The position numbers and the translations under genes are program-made. Below are positions 32,909 through 41,165 of a DNA stretch of 64,000 bases, piece after piece. The notes beneath the pieces are model-generated. The model did no database searches. It had not been told where the DNA came from and saw nothing but the letters and a program-made list of their open reading frames with translations. Source of the DNA: JAYFQF01 sp034927285 (lineage in GTDB: Bacteria; Bacillota; Peptococcia; DRI-13; UBA5745); contig JAYFQF010000015.1 of NCBI GenBank assembly GCA_034927285.1, positions 25,881-89,880 on the forward strand, written 5' to 3'. Each line of letters begins with the position of its first letter. Position 1 is the stretch's first letter.

Positions 32909-33613
32909 TTAGCCGCCCAGATAGGCCTTACGTACTTCCTCGCTGGCGGCCAGTTCCTTGGCCGGCCCTTCCAGGGCGATTTTGCCGGTTTCCAGCACAT
33001 AGGCGTAGTCGGCGATGGACAGGGCCATATTGGCGTTTTGCTCCACCAAAAGGATGGTGATTCCCGCTTTGTTCAGCTCCCGGATAATCGAAAAAATTTC
33101 TTTAACCAAAAGCGGCGCCAGCCCCATGGAGGGTTCGTCCAATAAAAGCATCCTGGGATTGGACATCATGCCTCTGCCGATAGCCAGCATCTGCTGCTCT
33201 CCGCCGGACAGGGTGCCGGCCAGCTGGCCGATCCGCTCTTTCAGCCGGGGAAATTTCTCAAATACTATATTCTGGGTCCCCGCGATCCATTCCTTATCCT
33301 TTTGGAGAAAGGCGCCCATTTCCAGGTTTTCCTGGACGCTCATGTCGGCAAAGATCCGGCGGCCTTCCGGCACATGAACCAAACCGCCTTCCACGATCTG
33401 CCGGGCGGATTTGTGGGTAATAGATTCGCCCCGATAGAGAATATCTCCTTCTTTGGACCGCAAAAGACCGGAAATAGTTTTTAAGATGGTGCTTTTACCG
33501 GCTCCGTTGGCGCCGATCAAAGTGACGATAGCGCCCTCGGGAACCTTCAGGGAGATGCCTTTAATGGCGTGGATGGCGCCGTAGTATACGTGGATATCCT
33601 TAACCTCAAGCAT
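32909..33613 (-). CDS. livF: Branched-chain amino acid ABC transporter ATPase LivF
   Basis: A 234-residue ABC ATPase with Walker A GANGAGKST, Q-loop, signature LSGGEQQMLAIGRG and Walker B MLLLDEPSMGLAP, the standard LivF pattern. It pairs with LivG to drive LivHM. The start is 33613 with GGAGG 7 bases upstream, overlapping the livG stop by 8 bases; the longer frame to 33712 lies within livG. HTH or regulatory parts are absent. Confidence 0.95.
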   Translation of the reverse strand: MLEVKDIHVYYGAIHAIKGISLKVPEGAIVTLIGANGAGKSTILKTISGLLRSKEGDILYRGESITHKSARQIVEGGLVHVPEGRRIFADMSVQENLEMGAFLQKDKEWIAGTQNIVFEKFPRLKERIGQLAGTLSGGEQQMLAIGRGMMSNPRMLLLDEPSMGLAPLLVKEIFSIIRELNKAGITILLVEQNANMALSIADYAYVLETGKIALEGPAKELAASEEVRKAYLGG

Positions 33614-34379
33614 AGGAAACCTCCTCTCCCAGATAGGCCTCGATGACCTTGGGATTGGTTTTGATGGCCTCGGGATCGCCCTGGGCGATGATACGGCCGT
33701 ATTCCAGAACATAGATCCTTTCGCAGCAGCCCATCACCAGAGACATATCGTGCTCGATCAGGAGTATCGTCAGCTTGAACTGATTTCGGATCCAGCGGAT
33801 CAAATTCATTAATTCCATGGTCTCCTGGGGATTCATGCCGGCCGCCGGCTCGTCCAGCAGAAGAAACTTAGGCTGGCTGGCCATGGCCCGGGCGATCTCC
33901 AGGCAGCGCTGCTCGCCGTAAGGCAGGTTTTTGGCGATTTCGTCCTTTTTATGATCAAGGCTGAAAATCTCCAGCAGCTTCACCGCTTTTTCCGTCATTT
34001 CTTCCTCTTCCCGGTAGAAGCTGCCCGCCCGCAGAATGGCGGAAGCCAGGCCGTAGCGGACATGGCTGTGGTAGGCGATCCGCACATTATCCAGCACCGT
34101 CAGGTCGCTGAACAGCCGGATATTCTGGAAGGTCCGGGCCATGCCCAGGCGGTTAATGGCGGAAGGCTTTTTCCCCTCCAGGTTATGGCCGTCAAAAAGG
34201 ATCTGGCCGGTGGTGGCGGGATAAACTCCGGTAAACAGGTTGAAGATCGTGGTCTTGCCGGCGCCGTTGGGGCCGATCAGACCGATCAGCTCGCCTTCCT
34301 GGATGGTCATCTTCAGATTGGTGACCGCCGAAAGGCCGCCAAAGACTTTGGATACATTATTTACTTCCAACAACGCCAT
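33606..34379 (-). CDS. livG: Branched-chain amino acid ABC transporter ATPase LivG
   Basis: A 257-residue ABC ATPase with Walker A GPNGAGKTTIFN, signature LPYGEQRCLEIARAMA (the LivG variant of the LSGGQ motif) and Walker B FLLLDEPAAGMNP. The LivG-type extended C-terminus ends PKVIEAYLGEE. Its start overlaps the 3' end of livM by 23 bases, and its stop overlaps livF. Confidence 0.95.
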   Translation of the reverse strand: MALLEVNNVSKVFGGLSAVTNLKMTIQEGELIGLIGPNGAGKTTIFNLFTGVYPATTGQILFDGHNLEGKKPSAINRLGMARTFQNIRLFSDLTVLDNVRIAYHSHVRYGLASAILRAGSFYREEEEMTEKAVKLLEIFSLDHKKDEIAKNLPYGEQRCLEIARAMASQPKFLLLDEPAAGMNPQETMELMNLIRWIRNQFKLTILLIEHDMSLVMGCCERIYVLEYGRIIAQGDPEAIKTNPKVIEAYLGEEVSYA

Positions 34380-35322
34380 TTTTCTCCCCCCTCTTCAACT
34401 TGCGAAACATGTTCACGCTCAGCTCCCTGCTGCCCATCAGGCCCTGGGGCCGGAAAATCATAATCACGATCAATAACAGCGCGTACAGGATCATCCGGAT
34501 ATCGGAGTACTGCTGCAGTACCACGTTGATGGCGGTCAGCGCCACGGCGGCTAAAACCGAGCCGGTGATGCTGCCCATGCCGCCCAGAACCACCATGACC
34601 AGATAGTCGATGGACTTCATGAAGTTAAAGGTGCCGGGCTGCATGCCATAAAAGTAATGGGAATAGATAGCGCCGCCCAGACCGGCAAAAAAGGCGCCCA
34701 CAGTAAAGGCCAGCACTTTGTATTTCGTGATGTCGATCCCCATCAGCTCCGAGGCGATCTCATCCTCACGGATAGAGATGCAGGCCCGGCCGTAGGAGGA
34801 CCAAAGCAGGTTGCGGATGACCACCACGGCGATCACCATGATAAAAAAGGCCCAGGTCCAATTAATCAACCGGGGAATGCCGAAAAAGCCCGAAGCTCCG
34901 CCCACGTATTTGGTGTTTAAGAGAACCACCCGGATCACCTCGCCGAAGCCCAGGGTGGCGATCGCCAGGTAATCACCTTTCAGCCGCAGGGTAGGCAGGC
35001 CGATCAGCACGCCGAAAAGGGCTGCCAGGACGCCGCCGCAAAAAAGAGAAATGGGGAAAAAGACGCCCCATTTTACCGTCATGACGGCGGAAAAATAGGC
35101 GCCGATAGCCATAAAGCCGGCGTGCCCCAAGGTAAACTGGCCGGTAAAGCCGGTGATCAGATTCAGGGATACCGCCATGATGATGCCGATACAGCCGGTG
35201 ATGAAGTTTACCTCATGGAAAGTCCGCAGAACGCCGGCGGAAAACAGCGCCTGAACCAGGGCGTAAACGGCGATGACGGCTGCGCTGATGCACAGATTTT
35301 TTTTGCTCAGTAATCGTTTCAT
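34357..35322 (-). CDS. livM: Branched-chain amino acid ABC permease LivM
   Basis: A 321-residue membrane permease with the LivM motifs INFITGCIGIIMAVSLNLITG-like N-terminal block (residues ~38-58), FTGQFTLGHAGFMAIGAY and GEVIRVVLLNTKYVGGASG, and an EAA-type loop (SIREDEIASELMGIDITKYK). It forms the channel with LivH. The ATG at 35322 has AGGTG 6 bases upstream and lies 9 bases after the livH stop. A GTG three codons earlier is the alternative. Confidence 0.94.
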   Translation of the reverse strand: MKRLLSKKNLCISAAVIAVYALVQALFSAGVLRTFHEVNFITGCIGIIMAVSLNLITGFTGQFTLGHAGFMAIGAYFSAVMTVKWGVFFPISLFCGGVLAALFGVLIGLPTLRLKGDYLAIATLGFGEVIRVVLLNTKYVGGASGFFGIPRLINWTWAFFIMVIAVVVIRNLLWSSYGRACISIREDEIASELMGIDITKYKVLAFTVGAFFAGLGGAIYSHYFYGMQPGTFNFMKSIDYLVMVVLGGMGSITGSVLAAVALTAINVVLQQYSDIRMILYALLLIVIMIFRPQGLMGSRELSVNMFRKLKRGEKNGVVGSK

Positions 35323-35331
35323 CGCCCGCAC

Positions 35332-36225
35332 CTACACTTTCTCCCGGACATTGCTGCCTAAAATGCCCGAGGGTTTGATAATCAGGATCAGAATCAGGAT
35401 GGCGAAAGCCACGGCGTCCCGGTAGGTGGACTGCCCGTAGGCGATCACCAGAGTCTCCACGAGGCCCATAATCAGGCCGCCCAGGGCCGCGCCGGGAATG
35501 ATGCCGATACCGCCCAGCACCGCGGCCACAAAGGCCTTCAGGCCGGGGGTCATCCCCATCAGGGGATTGATGGCGCTATAGTAAATCGCTACCAGGACGC
35601 CGGCGGCTCCGGCTAAAGCCGAGCCGATGGCAAAGGTGGCAGAGATGGTATGATCGATGTTTACGCCCATCAGCATGGCGGCGTCCCGGTCATAAGCCAC
35701 GGCCCGCATAGCCTTGCCGGTCTTTGTTTTTTTAACGATAAACTGGAGCAGCACCACCAGGATGATGGTCACTCCATAAATCAATAATTCCTTGCCGGTA
35801 ACGTATACCTTGCCGCCGAAAAATTCCAGGCGGACCGAAGGCAGAACGTCCGGGAAGGCCCGGGACTGGGCCCCCACAAAAAAGACCATGGTGTACTCCA
35901 GCAGAAAGGACATGCCGATGGCCGTGATCAGGGCCGCGATACGGGTGGCGTTGCGCAAAGGCTTGTAGGCGATGCGCTCGATCAGGACGCCCAGTACCAG
36001 GCAGGTCAGCATGGCAAGAATAAGTGCGGGTAAAAAGCCGACGTTTAGGTAGAGCACCGCAAAGTACGCCACGAAGGCGCCCATCATGTAGATATCGCCG
36101 TGAGCAAAGTTGATCAGCTTAATGATGCCGTAGACCATCGTATAGCCCAAGGCGATCAGGGCGTAGATGCTGCCCAGGGAAACGCCGTTGATCAGCTGTT
36201 GTAGGAAGATATAGAACTGCTCCAT
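35332..36225 (-). CDS. livH: Branched-chain amino acid ABC permease LivH
   Basis: A 297-residue membrane permease. The conserved LivH start is QQLINGVSLGSIYALIALGY, then INFAHGDIYMMGAF, and the coupling region AVAYDRDAAMLMGVNIDH is present. I use the ATG at 36225 (GGAG and AGGTGA upstream). The Met five codons earlier (36240) has no ribosome site, although the true start could be either. Two hairpins separate it from livJ. Confidence 0.93.
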   Translation of the reverse strand: MEQFYIFLQQLINGVSLGSIYALIALGYTMVYGIIKLINFAHGDIYMMGAFVAYFAVLYLNVGFLPALILAMLTCLVLGVLIERIAYKPLRNATRIAALITAIGMSFLLEYTMVFFVGAQSRAFPDVLPSVRLEFFGGKVYVTGKELLIYGVTIILVVLLQFIVKKTKTGKAMRAVAYDRDAAMLMGVNIDHTISATFAIGSALAGAAGVLVAIYYSAINPLMGMTPGLKAFVAAVLGGIGIIPGAALGGLIMGLVETLVIAYGQSTYRDAVAFAILILILIIKPSGILGSNVREKV

Positions 36226-36273
36226 GGTCACCTGCTCCATTCTGAAAATTGTCGTACCGGATTACAGAAGGAA

Positions 36274-36364
36274 ATCCTGCGGCGGACAAAGGGGAAATTC
36301 CCTTTGTCCGGACGCAGGATATGCCTTACAGAAAAGGCCGGAAGGTTTTTCAGGCCCTCCGGCC
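36274..36364 (-). other. Intercistronic hairpins between livJ and livH
   Basis: Directly after livJ, GGCCGGAAGG/CCTCCGGCC (36336-36364) with a short TTTT resembles a leaky terminator. A second long hairpin pairs ATCCTGCG (36274-36281) with CGCAGGAT (36313-36320) around a perfect GGACAAAGGG/CCCTTTGTCC stem. Such structures commonly allow more receptor than permease to be made from one operon. Confidence 0.7.
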
Positions 36365-36380
36365 GATTTGGGCAAGCCGC

Positions 36381-37601
36381 TTACTGAACTTTTTCCTTCA
36401 GGACATAGTTTCCGTCGGCGTCAAAGCCGATGACCACGGCACTCTTAATGGGGTCGTGATTTTCACCCATATCGAAGGTACCGGTGATGCCGGAGAAGCC
36501 CTTGGTCTCAGCCATGGCAGTATTGATGGCTGCGGGATCCAGAGAGCCGGCCCGTTCGATGGCGTCTTTCACAAAGTACATCAGGTCATAGCCCAGAGCC
36601 GCAAAGGAAGGCGGGTTGGAGTTGGCCAAAGCTTTATACTTCTCAACGAAGGCTACGTTTTTCTCATCGGTATCGCCGGAGAAATAATGGCCGATAAAGT
36701 AGGTCTTTTGCAGAGCCTCTGCGCCGGCGGTATTGATCAGGTGATCCAGGTTATCCCAGCCGTCGCCGCCGATCAGGTAGCCGTCATAGCCGACTTCTTT
36801 GGCCTGTTTGGCGATCAGAGCGTCGGGCTCGTAGTAGTTGGGAACAAAGATCATCTCGGGGTTTTTGGATTTGATGCTGGTCAGAGCGGCTTTGAAATCC
36901 ATGTCGCCCTGCATGAAGCTCTCCTCGGCCACCACCTGGCCGCCTTTGGCGGTGAAGGTTTCCTTAAAAGCTTCAGCCATCTTGATGCTGTATTCGTCGG
37001 ACTGGTTCACCAGCATGGCGGCGGTCTTCAGCCCCAGGGAATCGGCGGCAAAATTGGCGGCCAGATTACCCTGATAGGGGTCGATAAAGCAAATACGATA
37101 AACGAAATCGTTTACGCTGCCGTCCTCATTTACGGTGATGCCGGCGGAAGTGCCGGTACCGGTAACCATCGGGACCTGGAACTGCTTGGCTACGTTAATG
37201 GCGGCCATGACGCGGCCGCTGGTGACAGGGCCCATCATGACGGGAACCTTGTCCTCGCCCATCAGCCGGGTGGCCAGGTTCACCGCTTCGGCGTTGTCGC
37301 CTTTGTTATCGTATTCCACCAGTTCGATCTGTTTGCCCAAAACGCCGCCGGCCGCATTGATCTCTTCCAGAGCGATCTTTACGCCGTTCAGCTTGCTCTG
37401 GCCGTAGCTGGCCAGATCGCCGGTCAACTCGAAGTTAACGCCGATCTTGACGGTGTCCCCTTCCGGCTGCTGAGTTTCATTTCCGCCCGCTGCCTGGCCG
37501 TCGCCAGATTGGTCAGTGCCGGCGTTGTTTCCGCAGCCGGCGGTAAAAGCGAAAACGAAGACTACAAGCATTAACACTGCTAAAACTTTACGCATCTTCA
37601 T
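36381..37601 (-). CDS. livJ: Branched-chain amino acid ABC substrate-binding lipoprotein
   Basis: A 406-residue periplasmic-binding-protein-type receptor. The signal peptide ends in lipobox FTAGC (Cys23) and an Asn/Gly/Gln linker. The family start VKIGVNFELTGDLASYGQSKLNGVKIA (residues ~51-77, given as landmark) and TGAGTSAG-like VTGTGTSAGITV block are present, as is a YDLMYFVKDAIERAGS C-terminal lobe. It delivers leucine, isoleucine, valine or related amino acids to LivHMGF. A GGGGAGG site and a consensus-like promoter precede it. It is the first gene of the liv operon. Confidence 0.93.
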   Translation of the reverse strand: MKMRKVLAVLMLVVFVFAFTAGCGNNAGTDQSGDGQAAGGNETQQPEGDTVKIGVNFELTGDLASYGQSKLNGVKIALEEINAAGGVLGKQIELVEYDNKGDNAEAVNLATRLMGEDKVPVMMGPVTSGRVMAAINVAKQFQVPMVTGTGTSAGITVNEDGSVNDFVYRICFIDPYQGNLAANFAADSLGLKTAAMLVNQSDEYSIKMAEAFKETFTAKGGQVVAEESFMQGDMDFKAALTSIKSKNPEMIFVPNYYEPDALIAKQAKEVGYDGYLIGGDGWDNLDHLINTAGAEALQKTYFIGHYFSGDTDEKNVAFVEKYKALANSNPPSFAALGYDLMYFVKDAIERAGSLDPAAINTAMAETKGFSGITGTFDMGENHDPIKSAVVIGFDADGNYVLKEKVQ

Positions 37602-37645
37602 TTCAGTTTTCCTCCCCTAATACAGAATTGAATTTCCTTCAAATT

Positions 37646-37674
37646 ATTTTACTTTTTGTTTCCCTGTTTGTCAA
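37646..37674 (-). promoter_or_regulatory. Sigma-A promoter of the liv operon
   Basis: On the minus strand TTGACA (37674-37669), 17 bases, TAAAAT (37651-37646). A palindrome AAGCC-N7-GGCTT (37681-37697) lies just upstream of the -35 and could be an operator. Confidence 0.8.
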
Positions 37675-37706
37675 TTGTTTAAGCCATATTAAGGCTTGTC
37701 CCCTGA

Positions 37707-37745
37707 GAAAAACCGCGTATACACGAATGTATACATCGGGTTTTC
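37707..37745 (-). terminator. Terminator of glmS
   Basis: Outer arms GAAAAACC (37707-37714) and GGTTTTCC (37739-37746) enclose a perfect GTATACA-CGAA-TGTATAC stem. On the minus strand GGTTTTTCTC follows the hairpin. It lies about 60 bases after the glmS stop. Confidence 0.65.
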
Positions 37746-37807
37746 CGCCGCCCCGGCGGCCTTGTTCCGGAAAATACACGGTCATTTTAGCCGCGGGATC
37801 ACGCCCT

Positions 37808-39634
37808 CTATTCTACGGTAACGCTTTTGGCCAGGTTTTTGGGTTTGTCGATATCGCAGCCTTTTTGCAGAGCCACATAATAGGAAAAGAGCTGCGCCGG
37901 TACAACGGCTAAAAGAGGCGCGAAAATATCCGCTACCTCCGGCAGCTTCCAGACCGCCCCCAGCTTCGAAAGCTCCGGTGTGTCGTACTGGGAAATGGTA
38001 ATCACCTGAGCGCCCCGGACCTTCACCTCCTGGATATTGCTGCAGATTTTGTCCAGCACCTTCTTTTGGGTGGCATAGGCCATCACCAGGGTGCCGTCTT
38101 CGATCAGAGCGATGGGGCCGTGTTTCAGTTCGCCGGCCCCGTAAGCGTCGGCATGGATATAGGAAATCTCCTTCAGCTTCAGAGCCGCTTCCATGGACAT
38201 GCTGTAATCCAAAAGCCGGCCGATAAAAAACACGCTTCTGCTGTTGGCGTAACGGCTGGCGGCATATTGGATTTCTTCCTTATGCTTCAGGATCTCCGCT
38301 ACCTTGGCCGGCACTTCCGCCAGTTCCCGCAGGGCCTTTTTCTGTTCTTCCTCGCTTAAATACCCTCTTAAGCGGGCCAGGTCCAGGGCCATGATCGTCA
38401 GAATCATCACCTGGGCGGTATATGCCTTGGTGGAAGCCACGGCGATTTCCGGGCCGGCCAGAGTGTACAAAACCTGATCGGCCTCCCGGGCGATGGTGGA
38501 GCCGATGACATTGCACAGGGCCGCCACCTTGCGGCCGTGCTCCTTAGCCAGGCGCATAGCGGCGATTGTGTCCGCCGTTTCGCCGGACTGGCTGATCACC
38601 ACAAAGGCTTCATGTTCCTCGATCAGGGGTTCTTTGTAGCGGTATTCGCTGGCTACGTCGGCATATACGGCCAGACGGGCCAGCCGGCTGATCAGGCTGA
38701 CTCCCACCAGACCGGCATAATAGGCGGTGCCGCAGCCCACCACCGTCAGCTTTTGCAGCTGCCGGGCCTCAGCTGTGGTAAAAGGCATCGCCTCCCGGCG
38801 CACCTCCCATTTTTCCGTATCCACATAGTGGTTAAACGTATCCAGCAGGGCCTGGGGCTGCTGATGGATTTCCTTCAGCATGAAATGGGCGTAGCCTTCT
38901 TTTTCCGCCGCTTCCATATCCCAGTCGATATGTACGCTGTCCTTGTGTTCTTCGTTTCCCATGGCGTCGTAGAAGCGGATCTCCTCCCGGCCCACCACCG
39001 CGATGTCCAGTTCGTCCAGCAGGTAGAAATCCCGGCTGTATTCCAAAATGGCCGGAATATCGCTGGCGATCAGGTTTCCGTGGCTGGCCCTGCCCACGAT
39101 CAGGGGACTGCCTTTTCTGGTGCAGTAAAGCGTTTCCGGGCTCTTCAGGTCGATGAGGCCCAGGGCGAAGGAACCCTCCAGCATGGGCAGCACCCGGTAC
39201 AGGGTGGACAGCATATCGCCGGTATAGTAGTAGCCCAGAAGCTGCACCACAACCTCGGTGTCCGTCTCGGTGATAAAGCGGATGCCTTTTTGTTCCAGCC
39301 CCTTGCGCAGGGCATAATAGTTTTCAATGATACCGTTATGAACGATGGCGATCTGGCCGTTGGCGTCGATATGCGGGTGGGAATTAATGTCCGAGGGCTC
39401 CCCATGGGTGGCCCAGCGGGTATGGCCGATGCCGGTCTGCCCTTTGATGGGGCTTTTCTCCACCAGCTTCGTCAGGTTGCTCAGACGTCCCTTGGCTTTT
39501 CTGATGTCGATTTTTTCACCGTCGATCACCGCCAGGCCGGCGGAATCATAACCCCGGTATTCCAGCCGGGTTAGCCCCTTCAGCAATATATCAACGCAAT
39601 CTAAAGTTCCGGTATATCCAACAATGCCGCACAT
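37808..39634 (-). CDS. glmS: Glutamine-fructose-6-phosphate aminotransferase
   Basis: A 608-residue GlmS that makes glucosamine-6-phosphate from fructose-6-phosphate and glutamine, the entry to peptidoglycan precursor synthesis. The N-terminal Cys nucleophile follows Met (MCGIVGYTG); THGEPSDINSHPH belongs to the glutaminase. Two SIS domains carry VISQSGETADTIAAMR and a conserved KPKNLAKSVTVE end. The ATG at 39634 is preceded by GGGAGG. I find no glmS ribozyme core in the leader. It stands alone with its own terminator. Confidence 0.97.
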   Translation of the reverse strand: MCGIVGYTGTLDCVDILLKGLTRLEYRGYDSAGLAVIDGEKIDIRKAKGRLSNLTKLVEKSPIKGQTGIGHTRWATHGEPSDINSHPHIDANGQIAIVHNGIIENYYALRKGLEQKGIRFITETDTEVVVQLLGYYYTGDMLSTLYRVLPMLEGSFALGLIDLKSPETLYCTRKGSPLIVGRASHGNLIASDIPAILEYSRDFYLLDELDIAVVGREEIRFYDAMGNEEHKDSVHIDWDMEAAEKEGYAHFMLKEIHQQPQALLDTFNHYVDTEKWEVRREAMPFTTAEARQLQKLTVVGCGTAYYAGLVGVSLISRLARLAVYADVASEYRYKEPLIEEHEAFVVISQSGETADTIAAMRLAKEHGRKVAALCNVIGSTIAREADQVLYTLAGPEIAVASTKAYTAQVMILTIMALDLARLRGYLSEEEQKKALRELAEVPAKVAEILKHKEEIQYAASRYANSRSVFFIGRLLDYSMSMEAALKLKEISYIHADAYGAGELKHGPIALIEDGTLVMAYATQKKVLDKICSNIQEVKVRGAQVITISQYDTPELSKLGAVWKLPEVADIFAPLLAVVPAQLFSYYVALQKGCDIDKPKNLAKSVTVE

Positions 39635-39768
39635 AGGCTGTTCCTCCCGCATAATCTGTATCGTTTGATTATATCATAAATTTTGATTCCGACGCGGCCG
39701 GCTCTTTCATTCCCGAATATCGCCCGGCCCGCCACGCAAGGAAAATGATGACGTAATTCGCTTCGCTC

Positions 39769-39774
39769 ATTATA
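39769..39774 (-). promoter_or_regulatory. Extended -10 promoter element upstream of glmS
   Basis: TGTGATATAAT on the minus strand has a consensus TATAAT (39774-39769) with an extended TG, but no good -35. A second GATATAAT lies nearer the gene (39671-39678). The 341-base gap to the divergent carboxypeptidase gene contains a GGCCGG/CCGGCC stem and no gene that I can support. Confidence 0.5.
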
Positions 39775-39975
39775 TCACAGTTTGCGCTTATTGATACAAG
39801 GATATCTGCGCCCTGCGGCAAAAGCTCAGGACCAAAATCCGGAAAGGCTTGCTTCCAAAGCAAATATCTGTCAGAATTGTATTGAATTAATCTTATGCGC
39901 AACAATCGGAATTCAGACGCCGAAACCCGGTTATCCGGAAGTCCGAACCCGGTTGTTGGGGAAAAGGAGGCGGCC

Positions 39976-40977
39976 ATGATCGACGGCCAGGCAAAAGACA
40001 GGCGGCAAAAAAGGCGGACCCGGAGGCGTTCCGGTTGTCTGCCGGCAGCTGCCTTTTTGTTACTCCTGGCCTTGACGTTCTTTTTTCTGGTCAGGCCCGC
40101 TCTTTCCGGCCTGGAAGACTACCTTGAAAAACAGGAAAGCTCCATAGCGGACAGCGAAAGAAAAATCGAGGCTTTGCCTCCTCCCCGTATCGAGGCGGAG
40201 CTGGAAGCAAAAGCCGCCTGCCTCTGGAACTCCGAAAGCGACAGCTTCCTTTATGAGAAAAACGCTCAGGAGCCCGCCGCTCCCGCCAGCACGTCAAAGC
40301 TTTTGACAGCTTTGGTAACTCTGGATTACTGTGATCCGGAGGAAATCGTCCGGGGAGGCGGCGAGATCAAACGGATCGGCAAAAGTTCCTCCACCATCTG
40401 GCTGAAAAAAGGCGACCGGCTTTCCGTGGAGCATCTGCTGGACGGGCTGTTGCTTTCTTCCGGCAACGACGCCGCTTACGCCCTGGCCGTTTATACCGGG
40501 CGGAAAATCGCCGGCCAACAGCAATTGTCCATCGACCAGGCCCTGGACCTTTTCCTGGAAAAGATGAACGATAAGGCAGGCAGCCTGGGAGCGGTGAATT
40601 CTCTCTTCACCTCTCCCGACGGTTATGACGGCGACGGGTTCAGCACCGCTGCGGATTTGGCCCGGATCGGTCTGGCCTTTTTTCAAAACGATCTGCTGCA
40701 AAACATTGTCGAAACAAAAGAGCTCTCCGTGGAATGGGCCTGCGGCAAAAGCATTTTCCATCAAAATTTTGTGGAAATGCTGTATCCGGAAAGCCCTTAC
40801 TATTTCCCGACCCTGCTGGGCGGCAAAACCGGCTTTACCAAAAGGGCGGGAAATTGCGCCGTCACCGCTGCGGCGATCAACGATCAGGTATATATCTGCG
40901 TGGTGCTGGGAGAGGAAAACCGGGAGAGCCGCTGGCAGGACAGCCTGACCCTTTATCAGGCGGCCGCCGCTCTTTGA
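39976..40977 (+). CDS. D-alanyl-D-alanine carboxypeptidase (DacF-like)
   Basis: A 333-residue membrane-anchored penicillin-binding protein of the S11 family, which trims the terminal D-Ala of peptidoglycan stem peptides. A basic N-terminus (RRQKRRTRRR) and one transmembrane helix (~24-43) place the catalytic domain outside. The active-site motifs are complete: STSK with nucleophile Ser105 and Lys108, SGN at 162-164, and KTG at 284-286. It lacks a long C-terminal anchor domain. The ATG at 39976 has AGGAGG upstream. It is divergent from glmS, another cell-wall gene. Confidence 0.9.
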   Translation: MIDGQAKDRRQKRRTRRRSGCLPAAAFLLLLALTFFFLVRPALSGLEDYLEKQESSIADSERKIEALPPPRIEAELEAKAACLWNSESDSFLYEKNAQEPAAPASTSKLLTALVTLDYCDPEEIVRGGGEIKRIGKSSSTIWLKKGDRLSVEHLLDGLLLSSGNDAAYALAVYTGRKIAGQQQLSIDQALDLFLEKMNDKAGSLGAVNSLFTSPDGYDGDGFSTAADLARIGLAFFQNDLLQNIVETKELSVEWACGKSIFHQNFVEMLYPESPYYFPTLLGGKTGFTKRAGNCAVTAAAINDQVYICVVLGEENRESRWQDSLTLYQAAAAL

Positions 40978-40996
40978 GCCCTGGCCTGCTTTCCGC

Positions 40997-41084
40997 GCTC
41001 CGGTCCTGCCCATTCTATGAGCCTTGCCTCTCTGAACCCACCCGAGCTCCGATCCTGCCGCTTTATGAGCTTGTCCGCTCTCTG
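40997..41084. repeat. Two imperfect direct repeats, about 38 bp
   Basis: GCTCCGGTCCTGCC... (40997-41034) and GCTCCGATCCTGCC... (41046-41084) share most positions, including TATGAGC and CTCTCTG, with a 49-base period. They lie in the 3' region after the carboxypeptidase gene. Confidence 0.65.
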
Positions 41085-41114
41085 CGCCTTGCCCGTTTGC
41101 CCAGAGAAAATGCC

Positions 41115-41157
41115 GCAGCCTGGCTTAGGCGCCGCCGCCCCCCGGGCTGCTTTTATT
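41115..41157 (+). terminator. Terminator of carboxypeptidase gene
   Basis: GCAGCCTGG (41115-41123) pairs with CCGGGCTGC (41142-41150, one G-T pair), followed by TTTTATT. It nearly touches the stop of the converging lipase-fold gene. Confidence 0.75.
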
Positions 41158-41165
41158 GATCCATT

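Noticed and set aside
36249..37574. Long plus-strand frame opposite livJ
   Set aside because: Mirror of a well-supported lipoprotein gene; the translation is low-complexity Gly/His/Val without domain motifs.
39669..39770. Short minus-strand peptide (MSEANYV...) as a glmS leader peptide
   Set aside because: Its ATG overlaps the -10 element and has no ribosome site, so translation is unlikely.
39635..39975. glmS ribozyme upstream of glmS
   Set aside because: No recognisable ribozyme core or cleavage-site context in the minus-strand leader; only promoter-like elements and a GC hairpin were found.
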